A program made the position numbers and the translations under genes. 64,000 nucleotides of DNA, taken from assembly GCA_049840595.1 (NCBI GenBank), contig JASGKO010000041.1, positions 215,374-279,373 of the forward strand, read 5' to 3'. Below the pieces are notes generated by a model that worked only from the letters and a program-made list of their open reading frames with translations, was not told the DNA's origin and ran no database searches. This DNA is from JASGKO01 sp049840595 (lineage in GTDB: Bacteria; Verrucomicrobiota; Verrucomicrobiia; Chthoniobacterales; Chthoniobacteraceae). Shown piece after piece: positions 56,482 to 64,000 of the stretch; position 1 is the stretch's first letter, and every line of letters starts with the position of its first letter.

Positions 56482-57789
56482 TTAACGACGCCCGCCACCA
56501 CCACCGCCGCGCCCCGGCATCTTGGGCATGAAGGGATTCGTCGTCGCGGAGCTGCTGGCGCTGGCATCGCTGCCGGTATTCACATTGGTCACGACCTGCT
56601 CGCCTTCATCGAGGCCGCTGGTAATCTCGGTATTGATGCCATCGGTGATGCCGACATGCACCTGCCGGGTTTCCGGCGTCTGTGCTCCGGCGGGCAGCAC
56701 ATAAACCGTCTTCACATGCTGGACGGCAGCGGAATTGCGATGGCCGCCGCCACGACGCCCGGCCCACTGGCCTTTCTGGCCGCCGCCAGTTTCAGAATGC
56801 TGGGCCGTCGCATCGCCACCCGGCGAAGCGGCGGGAGTCGGCGTGGCACTCGGGGCGGGCAGGATGCCCTCGGGCATCTTCACGCGCAGGGCCGCGTTGC
56901 CGAGAGCGAGCGTGCTCTTGCGCTGCTCGACGATGATCGAGACATTCGCGGTCATCCCGGGGCGGAGCTTGAGCTCGGCATTGTTTACGCCGATCACGAC
57001 GTCGTAGGTCACCACGTTATTGGTGGTCGTCGCGGCGTTGCGCACCTGGATCACCTTGCCGTGGAAGGTGTCGTAAGGGAACGCATCGACGGTGAAATCC
57101 ACGTCCTGGCCTTCCTTCACATTGCCTACGTCGGCCTCGGCCACGTTGGAATCGATCTGCATGTTCGCGAGATCATTCGCGATCGTGAAGAGGGTCGGCG
57201 CCGTCATGCTCGCCTGCACCGTCTGGCCCACATCCACACTGCGGGAGATGACGATGCCATCGACCGGCGAGTAGATTTTGCAAAAGGCAAGGTTGTTTTG
57301 AGCCTGGGCGAGCGTGCCGCTGTTGATCTTCACCGAGGCCTGCGCCTTGTGGAGATCGGCAATCGCGGAGTCGAGCGTGGACTGCGGGATGGCGTTTTGC
57401 TTGCGCAGCGAATCGTCGCGGGTGGCAGTGACCTGGGCGAGCTCCAGCACGGCCTGCGCATTGGCGAGGTTGCCCTGGGCCTGCTCGACGGCGGCGTTGA
57501 AGTTGCGCGGGTCGATCTCGGCCAGCAGCATGCCCTTTTTCACCGGCGAATTGTAATCCACGTAGAGGCTGAGGATGTTGCCGGAGACCTGGCTGCCCAC
57601 GGTCACGTTGATGACCGGATTGAGCGTGCCGGTGGCCGTCACCGCCTGCACGATATCCGCGCGCCCGACCGGGATGGTATCGAAAGAAACCGTGTCGGCA
57701 TTGCGGGCCTGCCAGTATTTGTAGCCGCCAAAGCCAGCGGCGAGCAGGACGAGAATGAACCAGAAGCTGAGTTTGCCGAAAATCTTCAT
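56482..57789 (-). CDS. MacA-like periplasmic adaptor (HlyD/RND MFP family)
   Basis: A 435-residue membrane-fusion protein. One N-terminal anchor helix (residues 7-23) is followed by the barrel-sandwich half VGRADIVQAVTATGTLNPV, a long alpha-hairpin (about 105-165, with QAQGNLANAQAVLELAQVTA), the second lipoyl half YSPVDGIVISRSVDVGQTV and a beta-barrel. It would bridge the inner-membrane pump and TolC. The C-terminus is extended by a Gly/Ala/Ser-rich part ending in a run of Gly before RR. ATG 57789 overlaps the TolC stop by 4 bases. Confidence 0.9.
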   Translation of the reverse strand: MKIFGKLSFWFILVLLAAGFGGYKYWQARNADTVSFDTIPVGRADIVQAVTATGTLNPVINVTVGSQVSGNILSLYVDYNSPVKKGMLLAEIDPRNFNAAVEQAQGNLANAQAVLELAQVTATRDDSLRKQNAIPQSTLDSAIADLHKAQASVKINSGTLAQAQNNLAFCKIYSPVDGIVISRSVDVGQTVQASMTAPTLFTIANDLANMQIDSNVAEADVGNVKEGQDVDFTVDAFPYDTFHGKVIQVRNAATTTNNVVTYDVVIGVNNAELKLRPGMTANVSIIVEQRKSTLALGNAALRVKMPEGILPAPSATPTPAASPGGDATAQHSETGGGQKGQWAGRRGGGHRNSAAVQHVKTVYVLPAGAQTPETRQVHVGITDGINTEITSGLDEGEQVVTNVNTGSDASASSSATTNPFMPKMPGRGGGGGGRR

Positions 57790-59177
57790 TTCAAATGGGT
57801 CTTCATGATGCGATCGCTCTGGAACAGGCCAGCCGCGCGCTGGAGATCCCGGAGGGCGACCTGGTAGTCGTAAATCTCGGTGGTGAGAGTGGCCTTGGAG
57901 GAGTTCAACTGGCGGAGCGCCACCTGCACATCCACGCTCGTCGCCGAGCCCACCTGGTATTGCGTCTGCACGTCCTTGTAGTTCTGCTGGTTCGCATCCA
58001 CCGACGCTTGCGAGGACTTGATCGTGCCTTGCAGGGTCTGCACCTGCAGCCAGGTGGTCTTCACGTCGGCCTGCACGGTTTTCGCCGATTGCTCCAGTTG
58101 CAGCTTCGCCTCCTGGATGTTGTGCCCGGCGGTGATCAGGTCGATTTCGCGCTGGCCGCCATTGAGAATCGGCACCGACACGGAAAGTCCCGCGCTCCAG
58201 CTCCGGCTATTGGCCGAGCCGGTGGGCGAGCGCCACGTATTGCTGAGCGAGGCCCCCACGCTGGGCGCATACTCGGCCACCACTTCATCGCGGCGCTGCA
58301 CATCCTGATCGACGGCGATTTTGCTGATCTGGAAATCCTCGCGCAACGAGTAGGCCTTGCTCAGGTAGTACTCGAAGGCGTCGATTTTGTCCGAGGCATT
58401 CGGCGGCTCGGCGACGGTGAAATCGTCCGTGCCGAGGTTGAGCGCGTTCGAGAGGGTATTGCGATCCACCGCGAGCGTGTTCTGGTCCTGCAAGAGCGTG
58501 CGCCGGGCATCTTCCAGGGTCGCGGTGGCCTGCAACACGTCGGAACGGGCGGCCGTGCCGGCGTTGTAGAGCTTTTGCGAAAGGTCGAGCTGGTCCTGGC
58601 TGAGCTTGACGGATTCCTCATCCACCTTCACCAGCGCCTGGTCCTTGAGCACGGCATAGTAGCCCCCGGCCACCGTGAAAAGAATCTGCCGGATGGTGTA
58701 GAGCAGTTCCAGCCGGGCGGAACGGGCAGTCAGCACGCCCAGCTTGTAGGCGGGGAACACCCCGAGGTCGATCAAGGGCTGGCTGAGTGAAATCCCCCCG
58801 CTGCGGGATTCGGCGGAGGTATTGAAAGCGGGCTCCAGGTCGCTGGCCGAGGTGCGGCTGCCACTCCGGCTGTAACTGCCCGAGGCGGAGACCTGCGGCC
58901 CGAGCGCCGTGAGCGCGCTCCAGGGATCGAGCCTGGCCTTGCGCAGTTCGTAGTAGGCAACGCGGATGGACTGGTCGGTGGACAGCGCACGATCGTACGC
59001 CTCTTCCAGCGTGATCATGCGGGACGACTTCTCCGTCGCGGCCCCTTTTTCAGCGGAGCCGGCCTGGGTTTGATAAAGAAATGAACACGCAAGCAGGATG
59101 AGAACGCTTGCTTTGCGCAGGCGCCTCAGCGAAGGACGCCGGCGGAGGAAACTGGATGACACGAGGTAATTAACCAT
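57786..59177 (-). CDS. TolC-family outer-membrane efflux protein
   Basis: A 463-residue outer-membrane channel protein. The signal peptide follows a basic stretch (SFLRRRPSLRRLRKASVLIL, cleavage near residue 45). Two TolC repeats follow, each with long helices (ITLEEAYDRALSTDQSIRVA and VDEESVKLSQDQLDLSQKLY in the first; LEQSAKTVQADVKTTWLQVQ in the second). ATG 59177 was chosen; the longer frame to 59270 lacks a signal sequence. It is the first gene of the tolC-macA-macB operon on the minus strand. Confidence 0.88.
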   Translation of the reverse strand: MVNYLVSSSFLRRRPSLRRLRKASVLILLACSFLYQTQAGSAEKGAATEKSSRMITLEEAYDRALSTDQSIRVAYYELRKARLDPWSALTALGPQVSASGSYSRSGSRTSASDLEPAFNTSAESRSGGISLSQPLIDLGVFPAYKLGVLTARSARLELLYTIRQILFTVAGGYYAVLKDQALVKVDEESVKLSQDQLDLSQKLYNAGTAARSDVLQATATLEDARRTLLQDQNTLAVDRNTLSNALNLGTDDFTVAEPPNASDKIDAFEYYLSKAYSLREDFQISKIAVDQDVQRRDEVVAEYAPSVGASLSNTWRSPTGSANSRSWSAGLSVSVPILNGGQREIDLITAGHNIQEAKLQLEQSAKTVQADVKTTWLQVQTLQGTIKSSQASVDANQQNYKDVQTQYQVGSATSVDVQVALRQLNSSKATLTTEIYDYQVALRDLQRAAGLFQSDRIMKTHLK

Positions 59178-59419
59178 CTTAACTTCTTTTGGTTGCAAGA
59201 AATTTAGAAACTGCGGCTCTGACTCTCCGACACCCGGTCCAGTTTGCAACTGTGGATCAAGCTCCCCCACCGGGGCAGAAGACGACCGGGAAACGTGAAA
59301 TTTTTACCATGGCAGGGTGAGGGCACGAAGCACAGACACCGTTTCCGGGCGGGCGTTGAATCAAAATGCCGGGATTTTTGCTGGCGTGGATCACGAATTT
59401 GGGGATTGGTGAAAGCGCA

Positions 59420-59893
59420 ATGGATATCGCCCTTGGACAACGCAAGACCCGGCAACGGGAGATCATCTTGAACCTTTTGGAAAATGCGAAAGGGCCGTTG
59501 TCCATTCAAGACCTCCTCTCCCTCGCCAGTAAAGAAACTCCGGTCGGCATCGCCACCGTTTATCGCACGGTAAACCTGCTCCTCGATGCCAAGCAGATCG
59601 AGACCGTTATCCTCCCCAATGGCGAGACCCGCTACGAAAGCGCGCATCTCGGGCATCACGACCACTTCCAATGCCGGAAGTGCGGGCAGGTCTTCGATCT
59701 GGAAGTGTGCCCCCTGCACCTCGCCACCGGCACCATTATTCCCGGCGGCTTCATGGTGGAAAGCCATGCCATGACCCTTTACGGCCTCTGCGCCGACTGC
59801 ATGGCCCATGAGAAAAAGCCGGGCGGGAAGAAGGTGAAGGCCGACAAAATTACTGCGCCCAAAGGCTGCGCCCATCCCGGGCATCGCCACTAA
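59420..59893 (+). CDS. Fur-family regulator, probably Zur
   Basis: A 157-residue metal-dependent repressor. The winged helix shows QREIILNLLENAKGPLSIQ and TPVGIATVYRTVNLLLDA. The dimer domain has HHDHFQCRKCGQ (Cys85, Cys88) and YGLCADCMAH (Cys124, Cys127), a structural zinc site. Its position just before a ZnuABC-type uptake operon argues for a zinc-responsive Zur. Mn- or Fe-sensing cannot be excluded. ATG 59420 follows GAAAG and gives the usual N-terminus. The His- and Lys-rich C-terminal tail (ending CAHPGHRH) is longer than usual. Confidence 0.85.
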   Translation: MDIALGQRKTRQREIILNLLENAKGPLSIQDLLSLASKETPVGIATVYRTVNLLLDAKQIETVILPNGETRYESAHLGHHDHFQCRKCGQVFDLEVCPLHLATGTIIPGGFMVESHAMTLYGLCADCMAHEKKPGGKKVKADKITAPKGCAHPGHRH

Positions 59894-59986
59894 GCCCTCG
59901 GTTTCCGCATTGGTCATTCGTCCCCCCCTCCTCCGCCTCCCCGGTAATTTAAATTCCCCTCATTGCGAATTTTTCATTTGCGCATG

Positions 59987-60006
59987 ATTGATACTGAATT
60001 ATCAAT
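59987..60006 (+). promoter_or_regulatory. Candidate Zur/Fur box before znuA
   Basis: A perfect inverted repeat (ATTGATA, six bases CTGAAT, TATCAAT) lies five bases before the znuA start codon, in an AT-rich stretch unlike the rest of the window. Fur-family proteins bind A/T-rich dyads of this size. The overlap with the ribosome-binding region would allow tight repression. The assignment is inferred from position and symmetry. Confidence 0.55.
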
Positions 60007-60010
60007 AGCA

Positions 60011-60904
60011 ATGAACCTGACTTTCCGCACGCTCTTCCTGGTCACGACCGCCAGCCTGCTCGGTCACCTCGCCGTCCACGCCACCACGCTGGAGATCGCG
60101 AGCTGTTCCACCATCACCGCGGAAATCGCCAATGCCGTGGGCGGCGACAAGGTGCACGTCGATGAATTGCTCAAGCCCGGCGTGGACCCGCACACCTTCG
60201 AGCCCACGCCGTCGGATTTGATCGCCCTCGGCAATGCGAAATTGATCCTCGCCTCGGGCAAGCACATGGAGTCCTACTCGGCCAAGTTGAAGGACGCCGC
60301 CGCCCGTGGAGCCACCCTGCTCGCGGTGGGCGACACTTTCCCATCGCTCAAGATGAAGGATGAGGACGGAGGCACCGGCGCGATCATCGAAGACCCGCAC
60401 TGGTGGCACAGCGTGGCCAATATGAAACTGGCCACCAACGCGGTGCGCGACGCGCTGGAAAAACTCGACCCGGCAGACCAGCCGGTCTTTGCCGCCAACG
60501 CGGAGGCGTATCAAAAGAAGCTCGATGCGCTCAAAGCCTGGGCCCAGTCGAAAATCGCGGAGCTCCCGCGCGACCAGCGGAAGCTCGTCACTTCCCACGA
60601 TGCGTTCCAGTATTTCTCCCGCGCCTTCGGGTTCACCGTCTATCCCATCGAAGGCGTGAGCACGCAGGATGAAGCCTCGTCGAAGAAGGTCGCGGAGATC
60701 ATCCAGACCATCAAGCAATCCCACGTGAAGGCGGTCTTTTTCGAGAGCATCGAAAACCCGAAGGTGCTGCAGGAAATCACCCGCGAATCCGGCGCGAAAA
60801 TCGGCGGCGAATTGTATGCCGATGGCCTGGGCAGCGGCGACGCGGCGACCTACGAAGGAATGCTGCGCCATAACGTCAACACGATCGTCAACGCGCTGAA
60901 ATAA
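60011..60904 (+). CDS. znuA: Zinc/manganese ABC transporter substrate-binding protein (ZnuA-like)
   Basis: A 297-residue cluster A-I binding protein that captures the metal in the periplasm. The signal peptide ends near residue 24. Metal ligands are probably His61 (GVDPHTFEP), His130 or His133 (EDPHWWHS), His196 (TSHDAFQYF) and the acidic residue in GELYADGLG. The long His-rich loop of many ZnuA proteins is missing, with only a short acidic MKDEDGG at 115-121, so zinc against manganese specificity rests on the Zur-like neighbour. The next gene starts directly after the stop. Confidence 0.88.
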   Translation: MNLTFRTLFLVTTASLLGHLAVHATTLEIASCSTITAEIANAVGGDKVHVDELLKPGVDPHTFEPTPSDLIALGNAKLILASGKHMESYSAKLKDAAARGATLLAVGDTFPSLKMKDEDGGTGAIIEDPHWWHSVANMKLATNAVRDALEKLDPADQPVFAANAEAYQKKLDALKAWAQSKIAELPRDQRKLVTSHDAFQYFSRAFGFTVYPIEGVSTQDEASSKKVAEIIQTIKQSHVKAVFFESIENPKVLQEITRESGAKIGGELYADGLGSGDAATYEGMLRHNVNTIVNALK

Positions 60905-61342
60905 ATGGGCGGGATTCCCTGGTTGCGATTGTTGCTCACGACCTGCTGCCTGCTGCTGGCGCTGCCTGCGGTGCTGCATCTCACGAGCCATGCCGACCCG
61001 GCACAGGCCACGGCGGCGGTTGCTCCGAGCGCCAGCCCCGTCGGGGATCAGGTGCAGGTGCAACTCACCTTTGCCCACGCTCCGGCCTCCTTCACCGTCA
61101 TGCACCTGGGCAAAGTCGTCTGGGAAGGCGGGCAACCAGGAACGGCCACGCAGAAAAATCTGACCATGCCCTTCCCACCGGAAGGCGTGGACCTGGAACT
61201 CAAAGCCACCTGGCCCGCCGGAACGCCGGAAACCGCCGTGCGCGTCACGCTCACGCCGAAGGACCAGTCGCCGATCGTGCAGAACGCCTGGGGCAGTGGT
61301 TCGCTCGACGCCGTCCTCACCTTCCAACCCGCCGTCCAATGA
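60905..61342 (+). CDS. Small anchored protein inside the znu operon
   Basis: A 145-residue protein, unrecognised. It has an N-terminal hydrophobic helix (WLRLLLTTCCLLLALPAVL, residues 6-24), which may be a signal or anchor. A beta-rich domain follows (VQVQLTFAHAPASFTVMHLG, then WEGGQPGTATQKNLTMPFPP), resembling a small immunoglobulin-like fold. The ATG follows the znuA stop with no gap, and its end overlaps znuC by 4 bases, so it is firmly part of the metal-uptake operon and probably acts in the periplasm with ZnuA. Standard znu operons lack this gene. Confidence 0.7.
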   Translation: MGGIPWLRLLLTTCCLLLALPAVLHLTSHADPAQATAAVAPSASPVGDQVQVQLTFAHAPASFTVMHLGKVVWEGGQPGTATQKNLTMPFPPEGVDLELKATWPAGTPETAVRVTLTPKDQSPIVQNAWGSGSLDAVLTFQPAVQ

Positions 61343-62049
61343 GCGCCACCCCGCAAATCATCATCGAGGATGTGACCGTGAGCTTCTCGCGAGTGCCGGC
61401 GTTGCATCACGTCTCCCTGCAACTGGCTGCCGGCCAGTGCGTGGCCATCCTCGGCCCCAATGGCGCGGGCAAGACGACGCTGCTCCGGACCCTCGCCGGA
61501 TTGCTGAAGCCGGAGACCGGTGCGGTGCGCTTTGAGAACGGTTGGAACGCCCGTCACGAGATCGCCTACCTTCCACAGCGCGAGAGTGTCGATTGGGATT
61601 TCCCGATCACCGTGCGCGGCGTGGTCGAGATGGGTTGCTGCCAGCGCCTCGGCTGGTGGCGCGCCTTTACCAAAGCGGAGCACGCCGAAGTGGATGCCGC
61701 CCTGCGCGATATGCGGCTCGAAGCGCTCGCCAACCGCCAGATCAGCGCGCTCTCCGGCGGCCAGCAACAGCGGGCCTTCCTCGCCCGCTCGCTGGTGCAA
61801 AAGGCCCGCATCTTCCTGCTCGATGAGCCGTTCGCCGGGCTGGACAAGCCCTCGCAGGAATCGCTCGGCGCGATCATCAAGGACCTCGCCACCCGCGGCA
61901 ATCTGGTCGTGGCCTCGCATCACGACCTCAAAAATGTGCACGAATTTTTCACCCACGCCGTACTGCTCAAGAGCCGGCTCACCCAGGCGGGACCAGTGGG
62001 CGAGGTCTTGAGCGAAGCGAACATTCAACAAACCTTTCACGCGGCATGA
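61339..62049 (+). CDS. znuC: ZnuC-like ABC transporter ATPase
   Basis: A 236-residue ATPase of the zinc/manganese uptake class: LGPNGAGKTTLLRTLAG (Walker A), LSGGQQQRAFLARSL (signature), FLLDEPFAGLDKPS (Walker B) and VASHHDLKN (H-loop). The segment YLPQRESVDWDFPITVRGVV is typical for Mn/Zn transporters of the MntB/ZnuC group. It drives uptake through the permease encoded directly after it, with a 4-base overlap. Confidence 0.9.
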   Translation: MSATPQIIIEDVTVSFSRVPALHHVSLQLAAGQCVAILGPNGAGKTTLLRTLAGLLKPETGAVRFENGWNARHEIAYLPQRESVDWDFPITVRGVVEMGCCQRLGWWRAFTKAEHAEVDAALRDMRLEALANRQISALSGGQQQRAFLARSLVQKARIFLLDEPFAGLDKPSQESLGAIIKDLATRGNLVVASHHDLKNVHEFFTHAVLLKSRLTQAGPVGEVLSEANIQQTFHAA

Positions 62050-62908
62050 ACTGGCTCCTCGAACCCTTTCACCACGCCTTCATGCAGCGCGCCTTGCTGG
62101 CCTGTGCGCTCATCGGTTTTACCAATGGCTTCATCGGCGCAATTGTCGTGCTGCGCCGCCTCGCGCTGATGGCGGACTCCCTTCGCACGCGCTGCTGCCG
62201 GGGCTGGCGGTCGGGGTGATCGTGTGCGGGCTCTCTCCCATCGGCCTCTTTCTCGGCGCACTCGTTGCGGCAGGATTGGTGGCGCTGGGGGCGGAACTGG
62301 TATCCCAAAGCTCGCGTGTCAAAGTGGAGACGGCGCTCGCGGTGCTTTACACCGTCATCTCGGCGGGCATCATTCTGCTGAGCTTCGCCCCGGTGCATAT
62401 CGATCTGCACGAATACCTTTTCGGCAACATTCTCGGCGTCTCCGATGCCGACCTGTGGGTCACCTACGGCATCAGCTTCCTCACCATCACCACGATTGCC
62501 GCCCTGCAACGGCCACTGATCGTCATGCTCTTCGATCCCATCGTGGCGGAAACGCAGGGGCTGCCGGTGACCGCGCTGAATTACCTCATGATCAGCCTGC
62601 TCGTGCTGGTGATGATTTCCTCGCTGCAAGCGGTCGGGGTCATCCTCGCGCTCGGGCTGCTCGTCGCGCCGGCCGCCACCATGTATCTGCTCTGCGACTC
62701 GGCGGCGGGCCTGTTCTGGGGGGGCGGCTTCATCGGGCTCGCCGGATCGTGCCTGGGCTTGCTGATTTCCTATTGGACGAACCTGCCTTCCGGCGCGTGC
62801 ATCGTGCTCGTGCTAGGGCTGATTTTCTGCGCGGCCTATGTGGGCAGTCCTCGGTATGGTTTAATCAGGAAATGGTTCCGCAAGCCGCATTTTCACGAGG
62901 GGCATTGA
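62046..62908 (+). CDS. znuB: ZnuB-like permease, frame broken near 62181
   Basis: An ABC-3 family permease of about 287 residues that forms the metal channel. ATG 62046 opens MNWLLEPFHHAFMQRALLAC, followed by RLALMADSL. The frame then changes, and one base restored near 62181 gives SLSHALLPGLAVGVIVCGLS, the conserved ABC-3 signature. About eight helices follow to the end. The single-base loss is probably a sequence error, because the rest of the operon is intact. If real, uptake through this system would be lost. Confidence 0.85.
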
Positions 62909-62929
62909 AGTGCTCAAAAGTCATTGGTC

Positions 62930-63148
62930 TCATTTAAGAAACTCCTCCATCGTCATTTTGATGTCCTTAACGATCTGGCGAAGGAGAATCGGAGAAACAT
63001 CGCGTCCGGGATGATTGGGGACCGTCGTGCAGCGCCCATCCGGATGTCGATATTGCATGTGTGAACCACGCTGACGAACAAGAACGAATCCAAGGGATTC
63101 CAAGATTCGGCAGACCTCCCTCGGCTTAAGCACAGGTGGACGTGGCAT
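62930..63148 (-). CDS. hicA: HicA-family toxin
   Basis: A 72-residue double-stranded-RNA-binding-like mRNA interferase toxin. LKPREVCRILESLGFVLVRQRGSHMQYRH contains the family's catalytic His in GSHMQY. VPNHPGRDVSPILLRQIVKD is the typical second half. It follows hicB on the minus strand with 12 bases between, so the order is antitoxin first. Confidence 0.9.
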   Translation of the reverse strand: MPRPPVLKPREVCRILESLGFVLVRQRGSHMQYRHPDGRCTTVPNHPGRDVSPILLRQIVKDIKMTMEEFLK

Positions 63149-63160
63149 GTCCGTAATTGG

Positions 63161-63373
63161 CTAAGCAGCGACCGTAATACTCTGGGTGCCTACAAATTCA
63201 GCTTCCAAAACCGGCTCGCCATCTTCAAGCAGCATCTCGATCACCTCGCGGAGATTGGCATGCAATTCATCCAGAGATTCGCCCTGGGAGTGAGCGCCGG
63301 GAAAGCCGGGGACATATCCGACAAACAGGCCGGTGTCCGGGCAGCGCTCGATGACCGCAGTGAATGCTTTCAT
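63161..63373 (-). CDS. hicB: HicB-like antitoxin
   Basis: A 70-residue antitoxin with the RNase-H-like HicB fold: FTAVIERCPDTGLFVGYVPG then PGAHSQGESLDELHANLREV. It lacks the extra DNA-binding domain of longer HicB proteins, so self-regulation may work differently. It would neutralise HicA encoded just downstream. Confidence 0.88.
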   Translation of the reverse strand: MKAFTAVIERCPDTGLFVGYVPGFPGAHSQGESLDELHANLREVIEMLLEDGEPVLEAEFVGTQSITVAA

Positions 63374-63544
63374 GGAAACAATCTAGAAGCAGAAATTTTT
63401 CCGTCAATCCAGCGCATAAAATGACCGGAAGCGACTGGAAGCTGGAAACCCTCCTCTTGTTTTACACCTGTAGGTAACTTGCATCCGCCAGCCCTCGACG
63501 TTTTTCCTTGTCTTTATTTCCCGACGAGCGGACAACATGCGTCC

Positions 63545-64000
63545 ATGTCTGAAACAGGGAACTTTCATTCGGGACTCGACACGTCAGCCGCCGGCCTCAA
63601 GGCTCTCGTCCAAAGTCGTCTTAAATTCAGCCTCGCGCGCGATTACGATACCGCTTCGAAGCGCAGCTGGTGGCTCGCCACCTCCAAAGCCGTCCAGAGT
63701 GTGATCATCGAACGGATGATTGCCACGCAGACCAAGCACCACCGCACGAACACCAACCGGCGTCTATTATCTTCTCGCTCGAGACTTTTTGATGGGCCGC
63801 CTGTTCTTCGAACAGTCTCTACAGCGCGGGCATCTTCGAGGTGATGGAAGAAGCGCTAGAGGAAGCTTCGGCTTCGATGTCGAGGCCCTGCGCCATGAGG
63901 AATACGACATGGCGCTCGGCAACGGCGGTCTCGGTCGTCTCGCCGCCTGTTTCAGGTGCTGTTCGGATTCTATCGTGTTTCCCTATTAACCTTAGCAATA
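63545..64000 (+). pseudogene. glgP: Glycogen phosphorylase, N-terminal part, several frame breaks
   Basis: The start MSETGNFHSGLDTSAAGLKA (ATG 63545) and RDYDTASKRSWWLATSKAV match the beginning of glycogen/maltodextrin phosphorylase. Later pieces appear in changing frames: RDFLMGRLFF near 63780, LYSAGIFEVMEEALEE near 63817, then FDVEALRHEEYDMALGNGGLGRLAACF from about 63871, and a stop soon after. At least three frame changes occur within 250 bases. The window ends here, so the rest is unseen. Either the gene is decayed or the sequence near this end is poor; the density of changes is higher than elsewhere. Confidence 0.7.

Overview
The window is GC-rich bacterial chromosome, roughly 60-65% G+C by eye, and densely coded on both strands. 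Several features point to a Verrucomicrobiota bacterium, possibly a soil or sediment Spartobacteria/Chthoniobacterales-type lineage. These are four secreted proteins ending in PEP-CTERM sorting tails, a beta-helix protein with the same tail, many intergenic CACGAAG-type and palindromic repeats, and LPS-type envelope genes. The lineage is inferred from gene content; no rRNA gene is present to test it.

Layout. 0-9 kb: envelope genes (GT9 heptosyltransferase-like, MsbA-like exporter), two secreted or anchored proteins, acylphosphatase, then an ABC exporter operon ending in a TPR-like protein and a metallophosphoesterase. 9-13.4 kb, minus strand: lysS, an MFS carrier and a LolC/E-type permease. 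13.4-20 kb: esterase, Ser/Asp-rich secreted protein, larC with a very long His-rich insert, a GT39-type lipid glycosyltransferase, then a 660-base repeat-filled gap. 20.4-23.2 kb: valS. 23.4-27.6 kb: three PEP-CTERM proteins, two of them sharing an upstream motif. 27.6-39.3 kb: FUSC transporter, a 269-base nested inverted-repeat element, cell-wall amidase, murI, a LysR regulator, DUF2339 membrane protein, lipoprotein and ilvD. 39.4-43.3 kb: VOC protein, DUF485 plus ActP-type acetate symporter, MidA-type methyltransferase. 43.4-49.2 kb: another PEP-CTERM protein and two tandem subtilase/sedolisin-like proteases. 49.2-54.4 kb: zinc-ribbon protein, O-methyltransferase, GDPD, then a toxin-antitoxin island (vapBC, DUF488, addiction-module antitoxin, ParE, PhnA-like, second vapBC). 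54.4-59.2 kb: a complete split-MacB tripartite efflux operon with TolC. 59.4-62.9 kb: a Zur/Znu-type metal uptake locus with an extra small gene. 62.9-63.4 kb: hicBA. 63.5 kb to the end: a shattered start of glycogen phosphorylase.

Two themes stand out. First, at least eleven single- or two-base frame breaks interrupt otherwise well conserved genes, including the normally essential lysS and valS, so sequence or assembly error is the most economical explanation for many of them. The clusters in one protease and in glgP could be either error or decay. Second, the larger gaps hold long inverted repeats (8791-9006, 19899-20179, 29886-30154) of different sequence but similar 215-280 base size and nested architecture. 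These are the best candidates for undescribed elements. The compact vapB-vapC-DUF488-antitoxin-parE operon is the most interesting gene-level arrangement.

No tRNA, rRNA, CRISPR array, integrase, transposase or phage gene was recognised.
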